Origin: Desulfosporosinus acididurans | GTDB taxonomy: Bacteria; Bacillota; Desulfitobacteriia; Desulfitobacteriales; Desulfitobacteriaceae | Length of the DNA stretch: 64,000 bases | Assembly (NCBI RefSeq): GCF_001029285.1 | Contig: NZ_LDZY01000012.1 | Span: 62,001 to 126,000, forward strand | Direction of reading: 5' to 3' | Part shown: piece after piece, positions 43,603 through 51,631 of the stretch | How positions within the stretch are numbered: position 1 is the stretch's first letter | Layout: each line of letters starts with the position of its first letter | Notes under the pieces: generated by a model | Databases searched by the model: none | What the model saw: the letters and a program-made list of their open reading frames with translations, nothing else | Told to the model about the DNA's origin: nothing | Program-made: the position numbers and the translations under genes

Positions 43603-43911
43603 TTATTTTTTGGTGAGTTTTTTTATCTCTTCCTCAACTTCTTGAGCTCCTTGTGCATAAAATTTTTCTTCATCTGGAGCCAATTCTTTTAGAAGTCTTA
43701 TAAATTCGCCGGCATGGACTCTTTCCTCATCAGCAATATCCGTTAAGACGTCGATGGCCAATTGATTATCTATGGATTCAGCCAGCTGCATGTATAGCTG
43801 GATAGCTTCATATTCTGCAGAAATCATGAAGCGAATGGCTCTAATTAATTCTTGTTCAGATAGTTTGCTTTTTTTTGCAAGGCCGGAAAACGGATTTCCA
43901 AAATCAGGCAT
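43603..43911 (-). CDS. EncFtn-like short ferritin family protein
   Basis: A 102-residue two-helix ferritin-like protein. The iron ligands are visible as SAEYEAIQLYMQLAE and DEERVHAGEFIRLLKEL (Glu...ExxH). The short form with one ferritin half-motif and a disordered acidic/Lys tail (AQEVEEEIKKLTKK) matches the encapsulated-ferritin/rubrerythrin-like families that assemble to rebuild the di-iron site at a subunit interface. No encapsulin gene lies in the window. The ATG at 43911 follows GAGGAGG on the minus strand. Probable role is iron storage or oxidative protection. Confidence 0.82.
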   Translation of the reverse strand: MPDFGNPFSGLAKKSKLSEQELIRAIRFMISAEYEAIQLYMQLAESIDNQLAIDVLTDIADEERVHAGEFIRLLKELAPDEEKFYAQGAQEVEEEIKKLTKK

Positions 43912-44277
43912 AATGTAGTCCTCCTCTATTTCTCTTTAGTAATATAAGAAACCCAAAATTAACATAATTCTGAATTCGACACATAAAAACAATTTCCTTT
44001 TATTTAAAGATAGGAAAAGTTTTATGCAGAATACAAGCGGTTGTTGCTAAGTTTAAAAAAGAAAAAGTGATTCCAAAAGTAAGAATTATAAAAATTTTCC
44101 GCCCGGAAGAGGAAAATAGGGTTGTCTTGAAGAAGTACCTTTTTATAGTTATTAATTGTAATTAAGAGTTATTCCATAACCTCGACAAATTTCTGCCTAA
44201 AAGGGAGGGTGCTGAGTTTCTTAGCTTAGATTAGAAAAAATTTCGATAAGTTTATAGTTTAGAAAGGAATGATTTTA
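43912..44277. other. Divergent intergenic region between ferritin-like gene and orphan kinase
   Basis: AT-rich. ATTTTCC (44093) and GGAAAAT (44111) form a 7-bp hairpin. The frame from 43974 to 44163 is free of stops and reads plausible protein (segment VIPKVRIIKIFRPEEENRVV) but has no start codon with a binding site, so I do not call it a gene. No firm promoter seen. Confidence 0.4.
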
Positions 44278-45426
44278 ATGATGGAAAATCAAAATAAACT
44301 TGTCGATTGCTCATCGTATATTTATCCGGAAAACAATATGATTAAATCAAAGTTCCTTTTTAAATCCCATGGTTTTATCGATAAAAATGATAGTGAACAA
44401 TATAATCATTCGCTTAAAAACTATCGCAAGCTCTTTGACCATTTTCATGACAGCTTATTAATCATTAATTTAGAAGGACAAATTCTTGAAGCTAATAGGG
44501 CTGCCTTAGAAGCATATGGCTATACTCACAAAGAGTTATGCTCCATGAGAGTTCACGACCTTAGAGCAGAGGAGACGAAGGGGTTTGTTAATGTTCAGCT
44601 GCAAGAAGCAATTGAAAAAGGGATAACTTTTCAAACCTATCATGTCAGAAGAAATGGAGAATGCTTTTCGGTTGAAGTAAACTCTCATCAAATTATGATC
44701 AAATTTGAAAAACTTTTGGTCAGTATTATTCGAAATATTTCAGAACTTAAGTGTTTAGAGATGAATTCTCTTAACAGAGAAGACTTAACAATACTTGGCA
44801 AGATTGCATCAGGTTTAGCCCATGAAATTAGAAATTCAATCACGGGCGTTCATGGATTTCTCCAGCTAGCAATTTGTCAAAAGCTAACTCAAGATAAGTT
44901 CGCTGAACATTGTGCTCTAATGCTTCAGGAACTTAACCGCGCTGACTACATTCTGAGCCAACTAATTCTCGCCTCAAATGAAAAGGTTCTAAATTTAGAA
45001 CTTAAAAACCTTAATCAACTATTAGGAACGATGATACCGTCAATTCAAGCCACGGTTAAGGAGCAAAATAAAACAATTAAATGTTATCTAGAGGAAATTC
45101 CGAATATTTTTTTAGATGAACATGAAATTAAAGAATTGATTAGGAATCTAGTTGATAACGCCTTAGACTCGATAACAAAAGGGGGGATGGTTACAATAAC
45201 TACAACATCCTCAAATAAATCATTAGTTTTGCAAATTCAGGATAACGGCTCCGGCATAATTCCGGAAATTTTAAATCAGCTAGGGACTCCGTTCTTGACC
45301 ACGAAGGAAAGGGGAATTGGTTTAGGATTAGTTATTTGTAAAAACATCGTATCTCGGCATAAGGGCACTATTAATTTTCAGACAGGCAACCTGGGAACGA
45401 CAGTAAGAGTTTCCTTTAGTTTGTGA
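44278..45426 (+). CDS. Cytosolic PAS-domain histidine kinase
   Basis: A 382-residue orphan kinase without membrane helices. A PAS domain (residues ~38-155: FDHFHDSLLIINLEGQILEA, HVRRNGECFSVEVNSHQIMI) is followed by the phosphorylation motif SGLAHEIRNSITGVHGFLQL and an ATPase domain with LIRNLVDNALDSI, IQDNGSGI and TTKERGIGLGLVI. This is the layout of sporulation kinases (KinA/KinE type) and of NtrB. With no regulator gene next to it and a sporulating host, phosphorelay input to Spo0F/Spo0A is a reasonable guess. ATG 44278 has AAAGGA 9 bp upstream; ATG 44269 is too close to it. Confidence 0.9.
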   Translation: MMENQNKLVDCSSYIYPENNMIKSKFLFKSHGFIDKNDSEQYNHSLKNYRKLFDHFHDSLLIINLEGQILEANRAALEAYGYTHKELCSMRVHDLRAEETKGFVNVQLQEAIEKGITFQTYHVRRNGECFSVEVNSHQIMIKFEKLLVSIIRNISELKCLEMNSLNREDLTILGKIASGLAHEIRNSITGVHGFLQLAICQKLTQDKFAEHCALMLQELNRADYILSQLILASNEKVLNLELKNLNQLLGTMIPSIQATVKEQNKTIKCYLEEIPNIFLDEHEIKELIRNLVDNALDSITKGGMVTITTTSSNKSLVLQIQDNGSGIIPEILNQLGTPFLTTKERGIGLGLVICKNIVSRHKGTINFQTGNLGTTVRVSFSL

Positions 45427-45453
45427 TCTTCTTAGGGAGATATTGCAGCTGTA

Positions 45454-45570
45454 ATGAAAGATGGTGAATATTCTTTGATTGTTAGAAGGAATATAAAGGA
45501 AAAGCGTAGAATGATTATAGCAAAGATGGTTAAGAATGGACATAGTATTAACATATTATCTAAACTATAA
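45454..45570 (+). CDS. Small basic 38-residue protein, unrecognised
   Basis: ATG 45454 to TAA 45568-45570 encodes a basic peptide beginning MKDGEYSLIVRRNIKEKRRM and ending NILSKL. AGGGAGA (45434-45440) is 13 bp upstream, rather far. It lies between the orphan kinase and the 91-residue gene. It could be a small regulatory protein or the remnant of a larger one. Confidence 0.3.
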   Translation: MKDGEYSLIVRRNIKEKRRMIIAKMVKNGHSINILSKL

Positions 45571-45616
45571 AAAGTTAGTTTGCCTTGGCATATCCTGACT
45601 AGTAGGAGGTAGGCGA

Positions 45617-45892
45617 ATGAACGAAGATGTTGCAATAATTGAAGGTGTTTTTGATCTTCTCTTACCTGAAGTGCCATCGTCTCGATATAGATGGGGCAGA
45701 AAGGTTTGGCTTCGGGATATTGAAGTCGGGGCGAAAGGCAAACTCATATTTTTTGAAGATGGTGAATGTAATGTTACTAGTCTCAGCCGAATAAAAAGTA
45801 TTAAAAGAACTTCGGATCACTTGGAAATTTATACAAATAGCAGTATATATAAACTAAGACTTCTTGTCAGCGAATCCGTTAAGGACGTATGA
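45617..45892 (+). CDS. Hypothetical 91-residue protein
   Basis: MNEDVAIIEGVFDLLLPEVP at the N-terminus, then a basic patch (RYRWGRKVWLRDI) and a beta-rich C-terminal half (GKLIFFEDGECNVTSLSRI, DHLEIYTNSSIYKLRLLV). The ATG at 45617 has AGGAGGTAG 7 bp upstream, a good site, so it is probably expressed. No family recognised. The compact beta-rich C-terminal half recalls small PilZ- or SH3-like folds, but I cannot support a specific assignment. Confidence 0.6.
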   Translation: MNEDVAIIEGVFDLLLPEVPSSRYRWGRKVWLRDIEVGAKGKLIFFEDGECNVTSLSRIKSIKRTSDHLEIYTNSSIYKLRLLVSESVKDV

Positions 45893-45948
45893 ATTATTAA
45901 ACCATTAGCTGGTAAAGTCTTTAGAGAATTTTATGATAAAACTAATGT

Positions 45949-45977
45949 AAAAACCAGGCATGAATTTATGCCTGGTT
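45949..45977 (-). terminator. Terminator of the glutamic peptidase gene (minus strand)
   Basis: AACCAGGCAT (45952-45961), GAATTT, ATGCCTGGTT (45968-45977). Read leftward it is followed by TTTTTAC, the proper side for the minus-strand peptidase gene; the plus side has no T tract. Confidence 0.85.
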
Positions 45978-46012
45978 ATAATTGTGCGTCTGTTACAGGT
46001 TATTAATAGGGC

Positions 46013-47008
46013 CTAAAATTCCCAAGTCCAGACAAATCCGTCATCTTGTGATCCCTGGGTGATTGAGATGTGAATCCAACTGGAAGGAAATCTCTGACTT
46101 CGATTTCGACGATATCCTTGGCCAGTTCCAGTACTTGTAGCCGAGTTTACAACATTGGTCGAGAAAGATTCGCCATCAGAACCAAGTTCTGACGGAGCAA
46201 TTAACACATTACCGTTTTGTGAAACGAGGGCAACAGGCTGTACATTGCCAATGGATTTTAAGGACTGTCCATTTACCATTGCAGAATGGTAGGTGACCGA
46301 TCCCATATTTGCTAAAGGATATAATTGTCCATTCTGATTGGAAGGATCTTCACTAATCCACTCAGCCGAAGTTCCAATTTCCTGTGCATAATCTGAGCTT
46401 AATGTTACAGGAGGAATTGTTTGGCTCGGTGTATTACCGTTAATGGTGAAAGTTAACGTCCATGTTGAGCTCGAGTCTGTGGAGGGGGCTATGCTTGCAC
46501 TAATGGTGGCGCCAATTGGGACAGTCATGATATTTTGGGCGGTAGAGGGCAGTTCCTCCCAAAACACCTTAGCAACGGGCTGACCGTTTTCAATTTCTTC
46601 AATCGTCCCCATTTGCAAGAGATCTGAAGAGGATACACCTCCTAAACCAATCCACTGAGCTGCTACTGCATCTGGTTGATTTGCACTGATACTAGGAACT
46701 GTCCAGCTTCCGGAAACACTTTTATAGCTCTCTCCGGTATTGGGGGTATTAATGTATCCTGCCCAATTTTCAGATCCTTGGGTATTTTCTGGAAGGGTAG
46801 TTGTGATATTGTCGCTTTGTGGTTCTTGAAAGTAAGGCATTGGCATACGTTTGTGTTGGAAATTTCTAGACATCTCGAAAGCAGACGCCAGCTTCTGATT
46901 TGTTGCAGTGGGAATTGGAACGCCATTAGTAAGTGAGCAGGCCCCCAATCCAACCATGACAGCTAGAGCAAGAATTTGACTTTTAATTTTAATCGACTTA
47001 ATTTTCAA
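46013..47008 (-). CDS. G1-family glutamic endopeptidase-like lipoprotein
   Basis: A 331-residue exported protein: signal peptide with lipobox GLGAC (Cys24), a ~45-residue linker, then a peptidase G1 (eqolisin/A4) domain. Seen motifs are NWAGYINTP, VSGSWTVPSI, AAQWIGLGGVSSSDLLQMG (candidate catalytic Gln region) and TSAEWISEDPS (candidate catalytic Glu). G1 peptidases of fungi work at acid pH with a Gln/Glu dyad; bacterial members are less studied. An anchored acid protease would suit an acid-tolerant sulfate reducer. Start ATG 47008 follows GAGGAGGAG on the minus strand. Transcribed alone. Confidence 0.82.
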   Translation of the reverse strand: MKIKSIKIKSQILALAVMVGLGACSLTNGVPIPTATNQKLASAFEMSRNFQHKRMPMPYFQEPQSDNITTTLPENTQGSENWAGYINTPNTGESYKSVSGSWTVPSISANQPDAVAAQWIGLGGVSSSDLLQMGTIEEIENGQPVAKVFWEELPSTAQNIMTVPIGATISASIAPSTDSSSTWTLTFTINGNTPSQTIPPVTLSSDYAQEIGTSAEWISEDPSNQNGQLYPLANMGSVTYHSAMVNGQSLKSIGNVQPVALVSQNGNVLIAPSELGSDGESFSTNVVNSATSTGTGQGYRRNRSQRFPSSWIHISITQGSQDDGFVWTWEF

Positions 47009-47313
47009 ATGGTATCTCCTCCTCTCCAGTTTGACTCAAAGAAGCATCAATGTAAATACAAGGTGAAGAAATCTGTTGGTAGTATTCTCTATTAATGAAT
47101 AGAATCCTTCAAGGCAAATGACAGTTCACATTTTCTTAAGACAATGTTCACATTGTGTTGTAAATCTTCGGCCCGCGCAAAATAGGAGTAAACGGGTTCA
47201 CCTATAAAATTTTGTTTAAATTTTAAAGTTTGCTTAATCTGTAAATTAATGTAGAATTATAATGTCTTAATAAGCGGGTCGGTGATGTGAAATTTAGGCA
47301 GGGGACAAATGTT
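47009..47313. other. Divergent region between peptidase and diguanylate cyclase genes
   Basis: Contains the small inverted repeat ACAATG-TTCA-CATTGT (47140-47155) and TATAAT (47258-47263), a probable -10 box for the diguanylate cyclase gene without a convincing -35. Nothing else recognised. Confidence 0.4.
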
Positions 47314-48846
47314 ATGGTAATTCTTCGAATCATGTTATGTGGATTCTTACTAGCGTCTGGCATTTTTACGTTATTGGTCGCAATATATTCATTTAGGAAA
47401 CGTGATCCCGCCACTAATTACTTTGCTGTTTTTAGCTTAAGCATTACGTTCTATTCCCTTGGATATGCCATGGAACTGTACAGTGATACCTTGGTTAGGA
47501 TGCGCTTTTGGAATTTTGTTGAATACATTGGTTTACCATTCTTACCGGCCCTTTGGCTTGTTTTTACTTTTGAATATAATAACAAACACATCGGACTTAT
47601 TGAAAAGCTCTGTATTTTTATGATTCCTTTCATGACGTTTATTTTTCGCGTTACCAACAGCCTTAATCATTTCTATTATCTTAGCGTCAAAGTAACTTCT
47701 AACTACTATTTTCCCGTACTCTATATTGAAAAAGGTCCTTGGTACTGGGTTCACGCCCTTTTTGTAACTTCCTGTTTTATTGTCGCCAATTATGTGTATT
47801 ACGCTGTTTATAAAAAATCAATTGGCCCTATTCGCCGGCAGGGTGCAATTTTGCTGATTGCATCATTACTTCCGTGGGTTACAGTCGTTCTTGATTTATT
47901 AAATCTTTCACCTTTGGATATAGATTATGGCCCTTTTGCAGTTACTTCTTCAGTTATCCTGTTTTTTATTGCTTTTTTGCGTTATCATTTTCTTAATATT
48001 AAACCTTTAGCAAGAGATAAGGCTTTTGAGTTAACAAATGATGGGATTATTGTCCTTGACACAAACTACAATATTATTGATTTCAATCCTTCCGCAGTTG
48101 TCATCTGTAATGATTTGAGAGAGAATGTAATAGGTAAAGATGTGCAAGTCGTTCTTGGAAGGTATAAGGGACTTGTCTATTCAATCCTTAACGAAGCAGA
48201 ATCTCAGTGTGACTTAGAGGATCCGAAAGGTAATTATCGGGTAAATACCGTTAGAATATTGGAGGTAAATCATAGACAAGTTGGTTATCTTGTAACTCTG
48301 ACCGATATCACAAAGTATGTGAATATGATGCAGGAGCTAAATCATTTAGCTTCCAGGGATGCCCTAACCGGTGTGTATAATAGAAGGTATTTTGTTGAAC
48401 TTAGTTCCCGTGAAATCGTTAAGGCAAAGCGGTATAATCATGCTCTATCGTTAATCATTATAGACCTTGATTATTTTAAACAAATCAACGATACACATGG
48501 GCATCAGGCCGGAGATTTGGTATTAATTGAAGTTGTAAAATGCTGCAGAAACTCCATTCGTTCCATCGACATTTTCGGACGGTTTGGGGGCGAGGAATTT
48601 GTTATTCTTTTTCCGGAAACGAACCTTGGCGAATGTAACATCATTGCCGGCAGGATCTTAAAAAATATTGAAAATACAATAGTAAGTTACGAAAATAAAC
48701 ACATTAAAATTACGGCAAGTCTAGGAGTAACGGGAACTAATTTTCTTTACAATCAATCCTTAGATATCTTTTTAAAGAAAGCGGATCAAGCTTTATATCA
48801 AGCTAAATCGGAAGGCCGAAATTGTTTCCGCTGTCTTGAACTTTAA
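47314..48846 (+). CDS. Diguanylate cyclase with 7TM sensor and PAS domain
   Basis: A 510-residue membrane protein. The N-terminal ~215 residues have seven predicted helices like the HisK_N 7TM module (FVEYIGLPFLPALWLVFTFE). A PAS domain follows (LTNDGIIVLDTNYNIIDFNP) and then a GGDEF domain with RFGGEEFVILFPE, SRDALTGVYNRRYF and IDLDYFKQINDTHGHQAGD, all active-site elements intact. RSID five residues before GGEEF is an intact I-site, so product inhibition by c-di-GMP is expected. ATG 47314 has AGGGG 9 bp upstream; GTG 47287 is an alternative. Confidence 0.92.
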   Translation: MVILRIMLCGFLLASGIFTLLVAIYSFRKRDPATNYFAVFSLSITFYSLGYAMELYSDTLVRMRFWNFVEYIGLPFLPALWLVFTFEYNNKHIGLIEKLCIFMIPFMTFIFRVTNSLNHFYYLSVKVTSNYYFPVLYIEKGPWYWVHALFVTSCFIVANYVYYAVYKKSIGPIRRQGAILLIASLLPWVTVVLDLLNLSPLDIDYGPFAVTSSVILFFIAFLRYHFLNIKPLARDKAFELTNDGIIVLDTNYNIIDFNPSAVVICNDLRENVIGKDVQVVLGRYKGLVYSILNEAESQCDLEDPKGNYRVNTVRILEVNHRQVGYLVTLTDITKYVNMMQELNHLASRDALTGVYNRRYFVELSSREIVKAKRYNHALSLIIIDLDYFKQINDTHGHQAGDLVLIEVVKCCRNSIRSIDIFGRFGGEEFVILFPETNLGECNIIAGRILKNIENTIVSYENKHIKITASLGVTGTNFLYNQSLDIFLKKADQALYQAKSEGRNCFRCLEL

Positions 48847-48880
48847 CCTGTTAATCCAAAATGTTAGAGAGGTAAACCCA

Positions 48881-49483
48881 ATGAAGATCCTGAAAACCAT
48901 TGCTTTAATGGTGATAATTTTTGCACTAATGGGATGTGGTGCCGCTAAAGTAAAAACAACAGCTTCAACAATGCCTACAGAAAGTCAAACCTCACAGGGG
49001 CAAGATGCGCCTGCCGATCCAACGCCCTTAACGACGGTCTCTCTTCAGTGGATAGGCCTAGACAAAGATCAAGTAAGTCCGAATGATTTAAAGGCTGACG
49101 GACAACCGGACGGACATTTCCATCTGACTGTTCCCTTTAACCAATCGTCAGCTGTAAAATCTATCTGGATTCGGTATTCTGAATTTGGCAATTCCTTCAA
49201 ATGGGGATGGATATATAATAAAAATCTCCTAATAGATGGATATAAGATGGCTGTTTTTGATAGCCTTGGTAATCAAATCTTGCCTCAGAATGATAATGGG
49301 TACAGGGTAGATGGTTTGACAGATTTCGATTTGTATGTTTCTGAACTCAATAATGAAAATGGGCGCGATACGTTTAAGTTTGAAAAAAACCAGACGTTCA
49401 ATCTGGAACTTGATTATGTCACACAAGGTAATCAGGTAGGTCAATATACCACTTCAGTTCAGTTGACTGATTTTAACAAATAG
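48881..49483 (+). CDS. Hypothetical lipoprotein
   Basis: A 200-residue exported protein with lipobox ALMGC (Cys19), a Thr/Ser/Gln-rich linker and a soluble domain (VSLQWIGLDKDQVSPNDLKA, IWIRYSEFGNSFKWGWIYNK) that I do not recognise. ATG 48881 has AGAGAGGT 8 bp upstream; the frame is open into the end of the preceding gene. It lies 34 bp after the diguanylate cyclase and is probably co-transcribed, so a link to c-di-GMP signalling at the cell surface is conceivable. Confidence 0.75.
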   Translation: MKILKTIALMVIIFALMGCGAAKVKTTASTMPTESQTSQGQDAPADPTPLTTVSLQWIGLDKDQVSPNDLKADGQPDGHFHLTVPFNQSSAVKSIWIRYSEFGNSFKWGWIYNKNLLIDGYKMAVFDSLGNQILPQNDNGYRVDGLTDFDLYVSELNNENGRDTFKFEKNQTFNLELDYVTQGNQVGQYTTSVQLTDFNK

Positions 49484-49497
49484 TGTTAGACGTAGCC

Positions 49498-49530
49498 TTT
49501 ATCCGGTTTTTAAGACCCCCACTTCTTGTG
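49498..49530 (+). repeat. Dispersed hairpin repeat, copy C (truncated)
   Basis: TTTATCCGGTTTTTAAGACC, then CCCACTTCTTG; the second stem arm and the GAGTTCACTT end found in copies A (20597) and B (25547) are missing. It lies between the lipoprotein gene and a terminator hairpin. Confidence 0.5.
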
Positions 49531-49556
49531 CTTACCTCATTGGACGAAATTATCAA

Positions 49557-49603
49557 AAAAGCTTCCCGACTGCTCAATACATCATAGCAGTAAGGAAGCT
49601 TTT
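49557..49603. terminator. Bidirectional terminator between lipoprotein and merR genes
   Basis: AAAAGCTTCC (49557-49566) pairs with GGAAGCTTTT (49594-49603), and ACTGCT (49569-49574) with AGCAGT (49586-49591) inside. A-rich and T-rich flanks suit both convergent transcripts. Confidence 0.85.
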
Positions 49604-49634
49604 CGTTTTAGAAGCTGCAAATTACTGATTTGCC

Positions 49635-50027
49635 TTACAACGAGTGCAATTGTTTGGTGTTGGGTGAAATGTTGCAGCTTTTATCGTAACATTTAAGTTT
49701 ATGATCAATCATTTTAAGGTTTTCTTTTAAGTCCTCCATCTGTCTGAGGACTTCTTTTCGATGGTCAATAAACATTTGCCGGCGAATTTCGAGGGTCTCA
49801 TCCCCTAAAAGGCACCATTCAATGTATTGTTTAATTTGCCTAATGGGCATTCCGGTGTTTTTCAAACAACAAATGAGTTTTATCCAATCAAGATCATCAT
49901 CTGAAAATTCCCTATTTCCTGTTTTGCTCCGGTCGACAAAGGGCAGAAGACCTTCTTTGTCATAGTAGCGAATGGTGTGTGCAGTAAGATCAAATTTTTT
50001 AGCAACTTGGCTAATCGTATATCCCAT
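49635..50027 (-). CDS. MerR-family transcriptional regulator (NmlR/AdhR-like)
   Basis: A 130-residue regulator. The N-terminal winged helix reads YTISQVAKKFDLTAHTIRYY (followed by DKEGLLPFVDRS), and the long dimerisation helix spans residues ~80-115. The C-terminal part has Cys residues (KCYDKSCNIS) but no clear metal-binding loop. Genes of this subgroup respond to aldehydes or electrophiles in other Firmicutes. It is the second gene behind the DUF362 gene (18 bp apart), whose promoter has a MerR-type operator, so autoregulation is likely. ATG 50027 has AGAGGAG 9 bp upstream; TTG 50030 is also possible. Confidence 0.88.
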   Translation of the reverse strand: MGYTISQVAKKFDLTAHTIRYYDKEGLLPFVDRSKTGNREFSDDDLDWIKLICCLKNTGMPIRQIKQYIEWCLLGDETLEIRRQMFIDHRKEVLRQMEDLKENLKMIDHKLKCYDKSCNISPNTKQLHSL

Positions 50028-50045
50028 CAAATACGACTCCTCTAA

Positions 50046-51152
50046 TTAAAGTGTAATCAATTCATACGCCTTGCTGCCCAGCCCTAGTTTTACTGCATGG
50101 TCTATGCCTACTTTCCAGTCGGTGCTTGGATTTACGGCGGTAAAATGATCACTATGATTGTGGTCGCTTTTTTCGAGCAGACTTCCACTCATGACCGGCT
50201 GGCGGTTGACTGCGTCAGCGCAAGCAACATCGAGAGCAATAGGATCAAAGGAGGCAAACATCCCTACATTGGGAACAATCGGGATATCGTTTTCGGCATG
50301 ACAGTCGCAGAAAGGAGAAACATCGATAACTAAGCTAATGTGGAAATGTGGGCGGTCATGGAGAACAGCCCATGTATATTCCGCCATTTTCTTATTCAAG
50401 ATGTCATTAGATTCATCCCAAGCTGCTACAATTGCTCCAGTTGGGCAAACTCCAATACAACGACCACAGCCAACACACTTGTTATGATCGATAGACGCTT
50501 TATGATCAGTAACACTATTAGCGCTATGAGCACAAATTTTTATACACATCCCGCAGCCAATGCATTGTTCTTGCGAAACATGGGGTTTACCATTACTGTG
50601 CATCTCCATTTTACCTGCCCATGAACCGCATCCCATACCAATATTTTTTAAGGCGCCGCCAAAACCTGTAAGTTCATGGCCTTTAAAATGATTTAAAGAA
50701 ATTATGATATCGGCATCCATAATAGCATGACCAATTTTCGCTTCTTTAACATATTCGCCGCCCTTAACAGGAACTAAAACTTCATCAGTCCCTTTCAGCC
50801 CATCACCAATGAGAAGGTGACAACCTGTAGAAAAAGGAGAAAAGCCGTTGACATAAGCAGATTCCAAATGTTCAAGTGCGTCTTTTCGTCCCCCTACATA
50901 CAAGGTGTTACAATCTGTGAGAAATGGCTTTCCGCCTAGTTCTTTGACAATATCTACAACTGTTTTGGCGAAATTAGGACGTAAATAGGCCAAATTTCCT
51001 GGCTCACCAAAATGAATTTTTATGGCTGTAAATTTTTTGTCAAAATCAATTTGCTGCATTCCGGCAGTTTTAATTAAACGGTTTAATTTTTGCTGTAAGT
51101 TTTCATTTATTGTTGTGTGTAAGTTTGTAAAATAAACTTTTGACTTTTCCAT
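50046..51152 (-). CDS. DUF362-domain protein with two 4Fe-4S ferredoxin motifs
   Basis: A 368-residue cytoplasmic protein. DUF362 covers the N- and C-terminal parts (VYFTNLHTTINENLQQKLNR, KIHFGEPGNLAYLRP, ISLNHFKGHELTGFGGALKN) and wraps a bacterial ferredoxin insert at about residues 193-245: CIGCGMCIKIC and CVGCGRCIGVCP. An electron-transfer role is implied but no substrate is known for the family. Its promoter is of MerR type and the MerR gene follows, suggesting induction by a small reactive compound. Start ATG 51152 on the minus strand follows GGGGGAG. Confidence 0.88.
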   Translation of the reverse strand: MEKSKVYFTNLHTTINENLQQKLNRLIKTAGMQQIDFDKKFTAIKIHFGEPGNLAYLRPNFAKTVVDIVKELGGKPFLTDCNTLYVGGRKDALEHLESAYVNGFSPFSTGCHLLIGDGLKGTDEVLVPVKGGEYVKEAKIGHAIMDADIIISLNHFKGHELTGFGGALKNIGMGCGSWAGKMEMHSNGKPHVSQEQCIGCGMCIKICAHSANSVTDHKASIDHNKCVGCGRCIGVCPTGAIVAAWDESNDILNKKMAEYTWAVLHDRPHFHISLVIDVSPFCDCHAENDIPIVPNVGMFASFDPIALDVACADAVNRQPVMSGSLLEKSDHNHSDHFTAVNPSTDWKVGIDHAVKLGLGSKAYELITL

Positions 51153-51188
51153 CTATAACTCCCCCAGTATAAACATTATTCATACCTT

Positions 51189-51219
51189 AGAATAAACCTT
51201 AGAGTCTACTCTAAGTCAA
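51189..51219 (-). promoter_or_regulatory. MerR-type promoter (19-bp spacer) with operator
   Basis: On the minus strand TTGACT (51219-51214), a 19-bp spacer and TATTCT (51194-51189). The spacer holds the perfect palindrome CTTAGAGT-CT-ACTCTAAG (51198-51215). The long spacer with a central palindrome is the hallmark of MerR-activated promoters, and the half-site resembles the NmlR/AdhR type. It drives the DUF362-merR operon. Confidence 0.85.
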
Positions 51220-51593
51220 GTCGTTTTTGTTTACAAGGGGTATTTTTATAAATTTTTATCTTAAATGGTTAGATGCACTTCCCAGTCTCTCTTTATTAAC
51301 AACTAAATTAATTAATTAATTAATATAAGCTATAATAGAGAAGCAAGTAGGGTTAGACTACTTGAACTATGGAGAAAAACCTATTATAATTTAGTTCGTA
51401 GCTAGTCTTTAATGTATTAGATTAGGCAGCTGTATTAGATTAGGTAGCAAAGAAGCTATAATTCCTGGTATTTTCTGGGATATATAACTTCTCTTTTTTG
51501 TTTATCTGGAAAACAAAAGAAATAGAGGTCAATTTTACATAATTAATTTCTTAAATATTGGTATGTTTTTGGCGAATTTTTTTTAGGATTTAC
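51220..51593 (+). other. AT-rich region upstream of the importer leader
   Basis: No gene recognised. AAGTAG/CTACTT (51345-51363) and GAACTA/TAGTTC (51364-51397) can form consecutive hairpins behind a TATAAT at 51331. The tandem duplication at 51413-51448 lies here. These may belong to an older or small transcript ahead of the main leader. Confidence 0.4.
51413..51448 (+). repeat. Tandem 18-bp duplication
   Basis: TGTATTAGATTAGGCAGC (51413-51430) is followed at once by TGTATTAGATTAGGTAGC (51431-51448), 17 of 18 identical. Confidence 0.8.
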
Positions 51594-51599
51594 TATAAT
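51569..51599 (+). promoter_or_regulatory. Candidate promoter of the importer operon
   Basis: TATAAT (51594-51599) with TTGGCG (51569-51574) 19 bp upstream. The -35 is a partial match and the spacer is long. The predicted start near 51606 would give a leader of about 240 nt. Confidence 0.45.
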
Positions 51600-51631
51600 C
51601 TTCACAAGGTTAGCACATTCACAGTCGGTTT

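Noticed and set aside
43974-44163. Stop-free stretch before the orphan kinase as a gene
   Set aside because: No start codon with a ribosome binding site, and the sequence matches no family I recognise.
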